From Butyrivibrio fibrisolvens 16/4 (lineage in GTDB: Bacteria > Bacillota > Clostridia > Lachnospirales > Lachnospiraceae): DNA of 63,891 bases. The notes beneath the pieces are model-generated. The model worked only from the letters and a program-made list of their open reading frames with translations. It did no database searches and was not told where the DNA came from. Positions within the stretch are counted from its first letter, which is position 1, and every line of letters starts with the position of its first letter. The stretch covers positions 2,675,852 through 2,739,742 of the forward strand of contig FP929036.1 of the NCBI GenBank assembly GCA_000209815.1, read 5' to 3'. The translations under genes were made by a program, and so were the position numbers. This document shows positions 8,005-17,036 of the stretch, one piece after another.

Positions 8005-9606
8005 CTAATTTTCGTCTTGTTCAATCTCAATTCCTCTGCTTGCAAAGAAATCTCTCACATCAGTCTTTGTGTTTTGTGAGCTTACTCCGCTGGAATTAAT
8101 TTCTACTTTTATATTAACTGTCTTCTGAAGCATTTGCTCGATAACAGCTGATATATCTGATAAAACCTCTGGACGGTTAACAAAATCTCCCGCCATCTTT
8201 CCTGAACCTTCAGGCTGATCAAATATCAGTACCAAATCACCACTTTCGTTTGTGGTAACTGTGGTAACTTCCTTAAGATACATTTTTATGTTAAGTGGAA
8301 GCTTTCCCATTACATTGCCCCAACTCTGGGCAATCTTTTTAACTTCCTCTGGAACAGCTGCTGGAAGTGGCTCCTTTTTTACAGGAGCACTACTGGGTGT
8401 GGCGCCATTTGCCGCACCTGCTGCCTGAGGAGCCGCCATCACTACAGGCACTCCATTTTCCACCTGCTTTTCCAGATTAGCCACACGATTATTAAGAGCT
8501 GTAATATCAGCCTCCATCTGTGGCTTGCAAAGCTTAATCAATGCTATCTCAATAAGCACTCTCTTCTGGCTGGCATACTTAATATCATTTGAAAGTGCAG
8601 ACAGGACTTGAATGTAGCGCATTAGCACCTCTGTGTCAACCATCTTTGCCTCTTCCTTGAGAAGTGCAAGATTATCTGATGACATTTCAAGCGCATCCTC
8701 CATATCCTCTGAACTCTTAATGAGCATAAGATTACGAAGATACCATGTGAAGTCCACTACAAACTGATTCAGGTCACGGCCCTGGGTAATAATCTCCTCT
8801 AAGATACCAATGGCTGGTGTCACCTGTCCATCAATGATATTTCTAAGAAGTCTTGAGAACACCTCTGTATCAATGGCACCCAAAACCTTAAGAACATTGT
8901 CATAAGTAAGAGTCTGACCAATGTAAAATGCAATACACTGATCCAAAAGAGAAAGACCATCTCGCATAGAGCCATCTGCAGCCTTTGCGATATAACGAAT
9001 AGCCTTTTCCTCTACCTGCACACCTTCCTTATCCATCAGCTCCTGAAGACGAGCTGCAATAGTGTCGATGGAGATACGATGGAAATCATATCTCTGGCAT
9101 CTGCTAAGGATAGTGATTGGAATCTTGTGTACCTCAGTAGTAGCCAGAATAAACACAACATAAGAAGGTGGCTCCTCTAAGGTTTTCAGCAAGGCATTAA
9201 AAGCACCGGTGGAAAGCATATGAACCTCATCGATGATATATACCTTGTATTTACCCTCTGTAGGAGGATATGCCACCTCCTCTACAATCTGTCTGATGCT
9301 GTCTACACCATTGTTTGATGCAGCATCCATTTCTATTACATTCATGGAATTGCCTGCTGTAATAGCCTTGCAGGTCTGACACTCCATACATGGACATCCG
9401 TTAACAGGGTTCTCGCAATTGATGGTACGGGCAAGAATCTTTGCGATAGTGGTCTTACCAGTTCCGCGTGTACCTGTAAACAGATATGCATGTCCTATAC
9501 GATCCGTCTTTATTTGATTTTGAAGTGTTGTAACGATATGGTCCTGACCCTTTACATCCTCAAATGTCTGAGGTCTGAACTTTCGATATAATGCCATATA
9601 GGACAT
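8005..9606 (-). CDS. dnaX: DNA polymerase III subunits gamma and tau
   Basis: This is the 533-residue clamp-loader ATPase. Walker A GTRGTGKTT falls at residues 45-53 and Walker B DEVH at 126-129. Four zinc cysteines lie around residues 64-79 and the SRC sensor follows. The AAA+ and lid domains end near residue 370. A proline/alanine-rich linker at ~390-415 is followed by a tau-type C-terminal domain. In the linker the message contains A AAA AAG followed by a stem-loop, so a shorter gamma-like form of about 422 residues is likely made by -1 frameshifting (see 8339). The gene is 23 bases from the phosphofructokinase stop upstream and 14 from ybaB downstream. Confidence 0.97.
   Translation of the reverse strand: MSYMALYRKFRPQTFEDVKGQDHIVTTLQNQIKTDRIGHAYLFTGTRGTGKTTIAKILARTINCENPVNGCPCMECQTCKAITAGNSMNVIEMDAASNNGVDSIRQIVEEVAYPPTEGKYKVYIIDEVHMLSTGAFNALLKTLEEPPSYVVFILATTEVHKIPITILSRCQRYDFHRISIDTIAARLQELMDKEGVQVEEKAIRYIAKAADGSMRDGLSLLDQCIAFYIGQTLTYDNVLKVLGAIDTEVFSRLLRNIIDGQVTPAIGILEEIITQGRDLNQFVVDFTWYLRNLMLIKSSEDMEDALEMSSDNLALLKEEAKMVDTEVLMRYIQVLSALSNDIKYASQKRVLIEIALIKLCKPQMEADITALNNRVANLEKQVENGVPVVMAAPQAAGAANGATPSSAPVKKEPLPAAVPEEVKKIAQSWGNVMGKLPLNIKMYLKEVTTVTTNESGDLVLIFDQPEGSGKMAGDFVNRPEVLSDISAVIEQMLQKTVNIKVEINSSGVSSQNTKTDVRDFFASRGIEIEQDEN
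8339..8380 (-). promoter_or_regulatory. Predicted -1 programmed frameshift signal in dnaX
   Basis: On the minus strand codons GTA AAA AAG contain the slippery heptamer A AAA AAG (8374-8380). After a 5-base spacer comes a stem of six perfect pairs, ACTTCC (8363-8368) with GGAAGT (8342-8347), around a 15-base loop. A -1 slip leads to TAA at 8339-8341 after 11 extra codons. The heptamer is the one used in Escherichia coli dnaX, and the break falls at the same domain border. No upstream Shine-Dalgarno-like stimulator was seen. Confidence 0.65.
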
Positions 9607-9629
9607 AACAATTACCTACCTAATAATTT

Positions 9630-10703
9630 TTAGTCTCCGAAGCTAATACCTATTCGCTTAGCCTCTTCTATCATCTGGCAATCAGGCTCTACCACCTTTA
9701 GCTTGCCTGCAACTTCCTCAAGAGGAATTCTTTTTGTCTTGCCATTTACCATAGCAATCATCTTTCCATAATCCTCGTCGATTATGGCCTGAGCAGCTGC
9801 TGAACCAAGTCTTGTACAAAGTACTCTATCAAATGGATCTGGGCTGCCGCCTCGCTGCATATGTCCTGGAACAGTAACGCGTACCTCGATACCTGTCTCT
9901 TTTTGAATTCTATCAGCTATTTCATAAGAAACAGATGGGTACTTAGATGTTTCTAGCTTTTTCTTGTAGTCCTTCTTTGAAAGCTTTGCATCTTCTTTAG
10001 AGATAGCACCCTCTGCTACTGCGAGGATTGTAAAGCCCTTTCCTTCCTCAGCTCGCTTATTGATGGCCTTGATTACCTTTTTAATATCGTAAGGAATCTC
10101 TGGAAGAAGGATTATATCTGCACCTGATGCCACACCTGCATAAAGTGTTAGCCAGCCTACCTTGTGTCCCATAACCTCTACGATAAACACACGGCTATGT
10201 GATGAAGCTGTGGTGTGGATGCAGTCGATTGTATTACAAGCAATATCGATAGCACTCTGGAATCCAAATGTTAAATCTGTTCCATAAATATCGTTATCTA
10301 TAGTCTTTGGAAGATGGATAATGTTAAGTCCTTCTTCTCGAAGAAGATTTGCTGTCTTCTGAGTACCGTTACCACCCAGGATAACAAGACAATTCAGATT
10401 AAGCTTGTAGTAGTTGGATTTCATAGCCTCCACCTTATCGAGACCATTTTCGTCTGGCTCTCGCATAAGCTTGAATGGCTGACGGCTAGAGCCTAGGATT
10501 GTACCTCCTCTTGTAAGGATTCCGGAAAAATCCTGGCTGGTAAGAAGTCTGTAATCTCCGTAGATAAGACCCTTATAACCATTGAAATAGCCATATACCT
10601 CCAAATCTTTTACGTTTGCAGCTAATCCCTTTACGACACCTCTCATAGCCGCATTAAGAGCCTGACAATCTCCACCACTTGTAAGCAATCCGATTCGCAT
10701 CAT
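9630..10703 (-). CDS. pfkA: 6-phosphofructokinase, Gly/Lys hybrid active-site type
   Basis: The 357-residue enzyme phosphorylates fructose 6-phosphate in glycolysis. Visible motifs are GLLTSGGDCQALNA at the N-terminus, GGNGT near residue 111, PKTIDNDIYG, the MGHKVGW loop and PGHMQRGG. The residue equivalent to E. coli Gly104 is Gly, as in ATP enzymes, whereas PPi enzymes have Asp. The residue equivalent to Gly124 is Lys (PKTID), as in PPi enzymes. The usual Asp/Glu of GGDG/GGEG is Asn. The Gly suggests ATP as donor, but the set is a hybrid. It lies between pepD and dnaX on the same strand with short gaps (40 and 23 bases). Confidence 0.9.
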   Translation of the reverse strand: MMRIGLLTSGGDCQALNAAMRGVVKGLAANVKDLEVYGYFNGYKGLIYGDYRLLTSQDFSGILTRGGTILGSSRQPFKLMREPDENGLDKVEAMKSNYYKLNLNCLVILGGNGTQKTANLLREEGLNIIHLPKTIDNDIYGTDLTFGFQSAIDIACNTIDCIHTTASSHSRVFIVEVMGHKVGWLTLYAGVASGADIILLPEIPYDIKKVIKAINKRAEEGKGFTILAVAEGAISKEDAKLSKKDYKKKLETSKYPSVSYEIADRIQKETGIEVRVTVPGHMQRGGSPDPFDRVLCTRLGSAAAQAIIDEDYGKMIAMVNGKTKRIPLEEVAGKLKVVEPDCQMIEEAKRIGISFGD

Positions 10704-10743
10704 AGAAATCTTCTCCTTCCCTAAAGATATAAAACCTTATTGT

Positions 10744-12180
10744 TTACTTACTAGTTTCAATAACTCTTCTTACATAGTTGTATATTCTCTCTGTAGAAGC
10801 AATACCGAGACGCTCCTTTGGAGTATGAATATCATGCATCTCTGGACCGATAGATACTGCATCAAGTCCAGGAAGCTTTGAAGCAAGAAGACCACACTCA
10901 ACACCTGCGTGAAGTGTTTCAACTAAAGCCTTCTCTCCTGTCATTTCTTCATAAAGAGCAACAAGCTCATCTCTGAATGTAGACTCTCTCTTGTATTCCC
11001 ATGCTGGGTACTGACCGTGTGTAGAAATCTTGCAACCAAATGCATTTCCTACCATAGTTACCTTTCTCATAAGTGCTGCCTTAGCGCTATCTACAGAGCT
11101 TCTAAGTGCACAAGAGAAATTAAGTCCTTCGTCTGTAAGCTTAAGGATACCAAGGTTAAGTGATGTCTCAACAAGACCCTCAATATCGTGACTCATAGCC
11201 TGTACGCCGTCTGGCATGCAAGAAAGCAGCTCAATCATTTTCTTTGTATCTTCAGCGCTAACACCGTCTACTACAACGTTGCCTTCGCTCTTAATTACGA
11301 TTTTCATATCTGGATCTGTAATAGCATACTCATTCTTAATAGCTGCTGCCTCAGTCTCCATAGCCTTAACAGCCTCAGAAGAAGCAATAACCTTTGCTGA
11401 TGTAGCACGTGGGATTGCATTATCCTTTGTACCACCGATAAACTCAACAAGATTTAAATCAGAAACCTCAAGTGCTGCTGCAAGAATTCTGTTTACCATA
11501 TATGATGCATTTGCACGTCCCTTATCGATTTCTGTACCTGAATGACCACCCTTGCAATCATTAACCTCTACAGAAACAAGAGCACCCTTTACCTGCTCCT
11601 TCTTCGCTGGATACTCAAGCTCCATTCTGCATCCGCCAGCACAACCACAAAGGAAATGTCCTTCTTCCTCTGAATCAAGGTTTAAAAGCTTACGTCCCTG
11701 AATCATAGAAACATCGATGCCTGCTGCACCTTCCATTCCTACTTCCTCAGATACTGTGATGATAACCTCAAGACGTGGATGCTTAAGAGTCTCATCCTCT
11801 AATAAAGCAAGTGCCATAGCTACAGCAATACCGTCATCGCCACCAAGTGTTGTGCCCTTTGCTGTAACATATCCGTCAACAACCTCAAGATCAAGACCTT
11901 CTGTAAGCATATCCTTCTTGCAATCTGGATCCTGCTCAGCAACCATATCCATATGTCCCTGAAGGATAATTGGAGCAACATTTTCCATACCCTCAGATGC
12001 CTCTTTAATGATGATTACGTTGTAAAGGTCGTCTGTGTAATACTCAAGATTATGTGCCTTTGCAAAATCTACAAGGTATGCACTAATCTTTTCCTCGTGA
12101 TAACTTGGATGAGGGATATTGCAAATCTCCTCAAAATAATGAAATACTCTCTCTGGCTTACAATTGCTTAATACTGCCAT
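10744..12180 (-). CDS. pepD: Aminoacyl-histidine dipeptidase (PepD, M20 family)
   Basis: 478 residues from the ATG at 12180. I chose this over an upstream extension of 39 codons because AGGAG stands 8 bases before it and homologues begin here (MAVLSNCKPERVFHYFEEI). Metal-binding motifs of M20 peptidases are present: LQGHMDMV with the metal His and catalytic Asp, TTLGGDDG with a bridging Asp, and SEEVGMEG with the catalytic Glu pair. A lid domain follows. The cytosolic enzyme cleaves dipeptides such as beta-Ala-His or Cys-Gly and serves peptide nutrition. Its start is 22 bases from the stop of the tocopherol-cyclase-like gene. Confidence 0.93.
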   Translation of the reverse strand: MAVLSNCKPERVFHYFEEICNIPHPSYHEEKISAYLVDFAKAHNLEYYTDDLYNVIIIKEASEGMENVAPIILQGHMDMVAEQDPDCKKDMLTEGLDLEVVDGYVTAKGTTLGGDDGIAVAMALALLEDETLKHPRLEVIITVSEEVGMEGAAGIDVSMIQGRKLLNLDSEEEGHFLCGCAGGCRMELEYPAKKEQVKGALVSVEVNDCKGGHSGTEIDKGRANASYMVNRILAAALEVSDLNLVEFIGGTKDNAIPRATSAKVIASSEAVKAMETEAAAIKNEYAITDPDMKIVIKSEGNVVVDGVSAEDTKKMIELLSCMPDGVQAMSHDIEGLVETSLNLGILKLTDEGLNFSCALRSSVDSAKAALMRKVTMVGNAFGCKISTHGQYPAWEYKRESTFRDELVALYEEMTGEKALVETLHAGVECGLLASKLPGLDAVSIGPEMHDIHTPKERLGIASTERIYNYVRRVIETSK

Positions 12181-12202
12181 TTCTATTCTCCTAACTAAAT
12201 CT

Positions 12203-13462
12203 TTATTTATCGTATTCACCGAACTCACAGCCGATGTTGTACGCTTCCATATCATCAACCAATTCCCATTTGAATTTAGCCTTTTTGCCTGCTTCATTGT
12301 TCTTGGTCTTTAATATTTTCTTATAGAGCTTTATTTCGCCCTTTCCATTGCCTCCATTCCAAAGGCGATTATGAAGCTTTTCTCCGTTTGGAGCTTCATA
12401 ATTTATGAGTAACATATCTTTTTTCAGACATGTAATCTCCACTTCGATTTTTGCAAGAGGTGTTTCCTGTTCTACCTTCCAGGTCAGCTTGTCCTTGCCT
12501 TCTTTGCAATCAAAATTAGTTTTGGTGAGAGTCCAAAAATGTGAAAAATTGAACTCGTATGGCTGTCCTTCGTACCACATGGCTCCTAAGATAACATTCT
12601 CAAAGGACTGACCTGTACGAATCTTTGGACGACCTCCACCAATATCAAATGCTGTGTTTTCCAACCACTGACCTGATATCTTGCTTTTTAGACGGGAGCT
12701 AGCCAGCCAAACCCAAGGCGATGTGAAATCCTTACCCCAGTTTTTATCAGCATATCCATAGCAGGTATCTTTATCCACCACATATTCTACACCGTCTAAA
12801 ATTACTGAACCATTATATCGGGTCTTCATTCCCTCTGCGTGCCAGAACATCTCAAATGCATCCAGCTCTCTTGATGCCCAGCCTGCACCATAACCTACAT
12901 TAAAGGCAATTTCCTTTTCCATATTCAGGTCCCATACCATCTTGCCGGCGCTACACATCCATTCAGGATGATTTGCTGCGTCCTCTTCGGAAACCTCCAC
13001 CATACCAAGTGTACGGCTCTCTGAAAGGAAGCAATTATCTGCGCTGATTTGGAAAGGAGCATCCGGTTTTATCTGGACCTTATTCCATCCAAAGAATCTG
13101 TGTAACTGCTTGGCTCCTTCGCCCCAGCATCCAGCCTTAATCATTACATAGGAAGGCTTAATACCTTTTTCTTTATTTGATGGAAGCTGTCCAAATACTG
13201 GCTCGTCTCCTCCAAGCTCAGGGTTTATGGTAAAGAACTCGATGAAGAAGGACTTTTCCTCGCCTGTTTCTTTATTGTGTGCAGTAAAGCTGTGCCACCA
13301 CCAATCATATCCCTCACTGGCAAGTGGACCCTTCAGCATAAATTCGTTTCTTGTGATATCTGAATGGTTAAAATTATGCTCGATTAGCTTGTCTTTCACA
13401 TCAAGCCCATCAATTTTTTCAAGAACAGTCTCTCCAATTTGATTAATTTTCTCTTTTACCAT
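12203..13462 (-). CDS. Tocopherol-cyclase-like family protein, function unknown
   Basis: 419 residues from the ATG at 13462, which is preferred over the GTG three codons upstream. The protein is rich in Trp, Phe and Gly and predicted to be almost all beta. The block YGYADKNWGKDFTSPWVWLA near residue 235 is the signature of the tocopherol cyclase / CrtC-like lipocalin-type fold. No signal peptide is seen. In plants and cyanobacteria the fold cyclises prenyl-quinols; an anaerobic Firmicute would not be expected to make tocopherol, so the substrate is unknown. A lipid or isoprenoid ligand is a guess from the fold. It is read with pepD, 22 bases away. Assignment is by motif only. Confidence 0.6.
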   Translation of the reverse strand: MVKEKINQIGETVLEKIDGLDVKDKLIEHNFNHSDITRNEFMLKGPLASEGYDWWWHSFTAHNKETGEEKSFFIEFFTINPELGGDEPVFGQLPSNKEKGIKPSYVMIKAGCWGEGAKQLHRFFGWNKVQIKPDAPFQISADNCFLSESRTLGMVEVSEEDAANHPEWMCSAGKMVWDLNMEKEIAFNVGYGAGWASRELDAFEMFWHAEGMKTRYNGSVILDGVEYVVDKDTCYGYADKNWGKDFTSPWVWLASSRLKSKISGQWLENTAFDIGGGRPKIRTGQSFENVILGAMWYEGQPYEFNFSHFWTLTKTNFDCKEGKDKLTWKVEQETPLAKIEVEITCLKKDMLLINYEAPNGEKLHNRLWNGGNGKGEIKLYKKILKTKNNEAGKKAKFKWELVDDMEAYNIGCEFGEYDK

Positions 13463-13552
13463 AATTCTCACCCCATTTTCTCATAAAAAACTAATATAAA
13501 TATACCATTTATTATAAGTAAATTCTATGTAAGAAACAGCTAAATCAAATAA

Positions 13553-13574
13553 CAGGGGGCTGATAGCCCCCCTG
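13553..13574 (-). terminator. Terminator hairpin after greA
   Basis: A strong hairpin (CAGGGGG / CCCCCTG, short loop) begins 3 bases past the greA stop. The T-rich tail (TTATTT) is modest. It separates greA from the gene at 13462. Confidence 0.65.
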
Positions 13575-13577
13575 CTT

Positions 13578-14081
13578 TTAGTATCTCTTTATCTTATCAT
13601 CTTCATCAGTTGTAGAATTATCGATTTTACGAATTTCTACCTCATAGGAATAATCATCATTTACCTTTACTAAGGCTTTGTCTCCCACATGCTTTCCTCT
13701 GATTGCAGCCCCAAGTGGTGACTCTATTGAAATCAATCCCTTTAATGAGTTGCCACGAATTGATGTAACCAGCTTGTAGGTTTCCTCGCAGTCATCCTCT
13801 GGAATATAAATAGTAACTGTATTATTGATTCCAACCTCATCCTCAGCACTACTATCATCTACTACTTCTGCAAACTTTAACATTTTCTCTAAGTAGCGGA
13901 TACGGCTGTCATTCATATTCTTGGCACGCTTTGCTTCGTGATACTCAAAGTTTTCAGAAAGGTCTCCCTGTGCTCTTGTCTCCTTTACCTCCTCAAGAAG
14001 CTTTGGTCGAAGCACCAGCTTACGTTCATCAATCTCTGCCTGTATTTTATCAATATCCCCTTGGGTAAGTCTTTCGCCCAT
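13578..14081 (-). CDS. greA: Transcription elongation factor GreA
   Basis: 167 residues from the ATG at 14081, chosen because GGAGG lies about 10 bases upstream of it. An N-terminal coiled coil carries the acidic tip motif DLSENFEYHEAK (residues ~40-51) that reaches the RNA polymerase active site and triggers cleavage of backtracked RNA. The C-terminal FKBP-like domain includes the SPLGAAIRGKHVGD motif. A charged tail ends the protein. It has its own terminator and is divergent from the flippase gene, so it is probably a single-gene unit. Confidence 0.95.
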   Translation of the reverse strand: MGERLTQGDIDKIQAEIDERKLVLRPKLLEEVKETRAQGDLSENFEYHEAKRAKNMNDSRIRYLEKMLKFAEVVDDSSAEDEVGINNTVTIYIPEDDCEETYKLVTSIRGNSLKGLISIESPLGAAIRGKHVGDKALVKVNDDYSYEVEIRKIDNSTTDEDDKIKRY

Positions 14082-14236
14082 AGTTATTATTCCTCCATTC
14101 ATCAATATAACTAAATGATAATTAAATATATCTTTAAATGCAAATATTAAGAATCATTAAAAATGTTGTATAATATTGTATAAGTATGCACACATATCTA
14201 TAATTTAAATATATTAAGAAAAGTAGGAAATATATA

Positions 14237-15277
14237 ATGAACAAAAGTGTTATGAAAAAGTTGTTTTGGATGTGCTTTACTTTGGCATTATCCATTCTTA
14301 CTGTTTGGGCATTGTTAAAACAAAATGAAAGCATGTCCATTCCAAAACTTGTTGAGCTTATTTCTGAATCAAATAAAAAATGGATGACAGCAGCAATAAT
14401 ATCTGCCCTATGCTATGTATTATTTGAAGCAGTGGCTCTCTACTCCATCCTAAAAGGTATTGGACACAAAAGAGGTCTTGAAAAAAGTTTAATATACAGT
14501 ACATCAGATGTATATTTTTCAGCCATCACTCCATCTGCCACTGGAGGACAACCTGCCAGTGCTTATTTTATGTTAAAGGATGGCATTCCAGCTGGAGTCA
14601 CATCAGCTGCCTTAATCCTTAATCTGATGATGTACAATGCTTCAATTATCTTTTTAGGTATTCTTGCAATAATAATTGCTCCAAAAGCATTTTTAGGTTT
14701 CAAGCTTGCTTCAAAAATATTAATAATTCTTGGTTTTGTTGGTTTATCAGTACTGAGCCTCTTTTTCTTTTCTGTACTTAAGGGAAGTGAAAAGATATTT
14801 GCTTTAATCAGAAGATTTCTTAGATTCCTACACTCTAGAAAGATTCTTCACAGATTGGAGCCTAGGTTAGAAAAGCTTGATAAAATCGAGCAGGACTATG
14901 AAAACTGTTCCCAGCTTATATCAGGAAAAACTACTATTATGGTGGAGGCTTTCATCTGGAATGTAATCCAGCGAGCATCCCAAATAATCGTACCTGCTCT
15001 TGTTTATATAGCAATGGGTGGACAGTGCAAATTTGTCTCACTACTATTTTCAAAGCAATGCCTAATCACTATTGGATATAATTATGTTCCTATTCCAGGT
15101 GCCCTGGGTATCGCAGATTATTTGATGATTGACGGATTTTCTAGTATTATGTCTAAGAACGCTGCATTCACGCTAGATATGCTTAGCCGAGGCCTTACAT
15201 TTTATATCTGCGTTACAATAAGCGGTCTTATTACATTAATCAGTTATTTAATTAGACATTTTAGAAAGAAACTATGA
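14237..15277 (+). CDS. Flippase-like membrane protein (LPG synthase TM-domain family, YbhN-like)
   Basis: The 346-residue polytopic inner-membrane protein has about eight hydrophobic helices. The family signature TPSATGGQPASAYFML lies near residue 100, and a second conserved block (YVPIPGALGIADY) near residue 280. The family includes the flippase half of MprF and the YbhN proteins, thought to move lipids across the membrane. There is no soluble aminoacyl-transferase domain, so it is not MprF itself. Its stop overlaps the phosphatidylserine decarboxylase start by 4 bases, which implies coupled expression and a phospholipid role. A/T-rich promoter-like sequence lies upstream, near 14165-14200. 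Confidence 0.85.
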   Translation: MNKSVMKKLFWMCFTLALSILTVWALLKQNESMSIPKLVELISESNKKWMTAAIISALCYVLFEAVALYSILKGIGHKRGLEKSLIYSTSDVYFSAITPSATGGQPASAYFMLKDGIPAGVTSAALILNLMMYNASIIFLGILAIIIAPKAFLGFKLASKILIILGFVGLSVLSLFFFSVLKGSEKIFALIRRFLRFLHSRKILHRLEPRLEKLDKIEQDYENCSQLISGKTTIMVEAFIWNVIQRASQIIVPALVYIAMGGQCKFVSLLFSKQCLITIGYNYVPIPGALGIADYLMIDGFSSIMSKNAAFTLDMLSRGLTFYICVTISGLITLISYLIRHFRKKL

Positions 15278-16095
15278 GTACATTAAATTTTTTATACAAC
15301 ACAAAATTAGGGCGAATCTTACTTCGCCCTTTAATATTAAAGCCGGTTTCAGATTTTTCCGGATGGCTTCTTGATAGAAAAATATCTAAGTGCATTATCA
15401 AGCCTTTTGCGAATAGCAACAATATCCAGCTTTCAGATTATATTCTTGATGATATTAATTGTTTTAATGACTTTTTCTGTCGAAGAATAAAGCCCGAGCT
15501 TCGTCCACTGGATACGGATGAATCCCATCTTATGACACCTTGTGATGGACTTTTAAAGGTTTATCCTATAAAAGATGGTCTGGTTATCCCTGTTAAGCAA
15601 AGCAAATTTACTATTGCTGATTTACTGGAGGATAAGGAGCTGGCTGCATCTTTTGATGGAGGTTATTGCTTAGTTTATCGTCTTTGCGTAAACCACTACC
15701 ACAGATATTCATACTTTGAGACTGGTGAAAAATCAAAAGATGTTGTTATCCCAGGTTTTTATCACACTGTTCAGCCTATTGCACTAGAAGCCGGACCTGT
15801 ATTTGTCCAAAATGCTCGTCAGTATACTGTTATTGATACTGTGAAATTTGGACGCTGTGTCCAAATGGAAGTTGGCGCTATGTTAGTTGGTAGAATAGTA
15901 AACGAAGAGCCACAGCACTCTAGCGTCCTTCGCGGTAGCGAAAAAGGTCACTTCGAATACGGTGGCTCAACAATTATAGTTTTGATTCCAGCTAATAAAG
16001 CTAATATTTATTCCGAAATACTTGCCTCATCTTCTGAAGGCATAGAAACATCTGTCACATTAGGACAATCTGTTGGAGCAAGTTCCTCATTGTAG
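15274..16095 (+). CDS. psd: Phosphatidylserine decarboxylase proenzyme
   Basis: The 273-residue protein makes phosphatidylethanolamine from phosphatidylserine at the membrane. Visible are the substrate-site region TPCDGLLKVY, the catalytic VNHYHRYSY motif, and the YGGSTIIVLI site near residue 232 where self-cleavage before Ser makes the pyruvoyl group (LGST in E. coli, FGGST in clostridial types). Its length matches the soluble clostridial type. The ATG overlaps the upstream flippase stop. The end runs into a bidirectional terminator shared with the convergent CPBP gene. Confidence 0.95.
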   Translation: MSTLNFLYNTKLGRILLRPLILKPVSDFSGWLLDRKISKCIIKPFANSNNIQLSDYILDDINCFNDFFCRRIKPELRPLDTDESHLMTPCDGLLKVYPIKDGLVIPVKQSKFTIADLLEDKELAASFDGGYCLVYRLCVNHYHRYSYFETGEKSKDVVIPGFYHTVQPIALEAGPVFVQNARQYTVIDTVKFGRCVQMEVGAMLVGRIVNEEPQHSSVLRGSEKGHFEYGGSTIIVLIPANKANIYSEILASSSEGIETSVTLGQSVGASSSL

Positions 16096-16926
16096 GAGCT
16101 TGCTGTTTTTTTCAAAACTTCTGCTTTCTTCCCAAAATAGAACATGGCTACACAACTAACTACTAAAACAGCTACTACTCCATACACACCAATTGTCTCT
16201 TCAACTATTCCAGCAAGACTGTTGTGGTAAATATGGCATAACATACTAGGAATTACTGAATTAAATTTATATGCTAAAAATCCATAGAATAATCCCAATG
16301 GAAGTGTATATACACCCTGGATTAAATTAGCGTGAATTGCTGAGAAGCATAATGCACTGATTATCACGCAACCTACTACTCCAAAGGCTCTCTTTGTTTT
16401 CTTTGAGATAATTCCACGAATAGTCAATTCTTCTGCTATTGGTGCACCAATCATAACTGCAGTTAATCCCTTCCAGTTGTCAGCTAAAGAGCTCATAGTA
16501 TCTGCGAACTGATCTACCTGGTCTGGAATGGCTGCCTCTAAAACATAATATAAAACATATACAAGGCTTGATGCTGCTAAGCATCCAAAGATTACAAAAG
16601 CTAAATTATTTCCATTTGATAATTTCTTTGTTACTGGCTCGTATGTACCTGCTAACTTTTCTTTTTAACATAACCTAAATAATACCAAAGTCCCATGACT
16701 ACAATAAGCACAATCTCTGATAGAAACTGAGCATTTGCCATAAGTCCTTCCTTTGCAGACACTACTTCCAATAATTCTGCACCATCAGTAATTCCCTGCT
16801 CTGTTGCAGCTTTAAGCATGTCTGGAACAAGCATCACGCTTTGGGCAATACTAAGAAGCAGTAAAAATGCCACGGTAACAATGATTGCAAAAATCACTGC
16901 CTTAACTTTACTTTGTTTTTTTCCAT
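16008..16926 (-). pseudogene. CPBP-family intramembrane protease gene, frameshifted
   Basis: The reading frame is broken. An ATG at 16926 with a GGAGG site 10 bases upstream starts the gene, but the A7 run at 16916-16922 must gain one base to join the 81-codon membrane segment ending at 16652. A second A run (16662-16666) must also gain one base to join the final part. A third, at 16106-16112, would make the gene stop at 16087 instead of running into psd. The rebuilt protein (~275 residues) has several membrane helices and all CPBP motifs: EELTIRG, FSAIH and HIYHN. The family includes CAAX-type proteases and bacteriocin immunity proteins. Either decay or assembly error is possible; see findings. 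Confidence 0.75.
16077..16112 (+). terminator. Bidirectional terminator between psd and the CPBP gene
   Basis: The inverted repeat AGCAAG-CCT / AGG-CTTGCT is followed by seven Ts on the plus strand. The psd stop codon lies in the 3' arm. It would stop both convergent genes, which suggests the CPBP frame should end near 16087. Confidence 0.7.
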
Positions 16927-16992
16927 AAATTTATCCTCCGTTGTTCTACTCCCCAGTAGATTTATATTGTATATTATCCCACAATGTTAGTC

Positions 16993-17020
16993 AAAAAAAG
17001 GCGCCGCAAAATGCGACGCC
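16993..17020 (-). terminator. Terminator of the atp operon
   Basis: GGCGTCGCA and TGCGGCGCC form a 9-bp stem (one G-T pair) with a very short loop, followed by seven Ts on the minus strand. It starts 16 bases past the last small gene. Confidence 0.9.
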
Positions 17021-17036
17021 AATTTGTTTAGAATAA

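Noticed and set aside
14134-14340. 68-codon minus frame over the flippase start
   Set aside because: It is antisense, A/T-derived and covers the promoter region of a convincing gene.
16655-16670. Ribosomal slip site in the CPBP gene
   Set aside because: The codons GTT AAA AAG do not form a good slippery heptamer in the needed phase, and two other breaks occur in the same gene.
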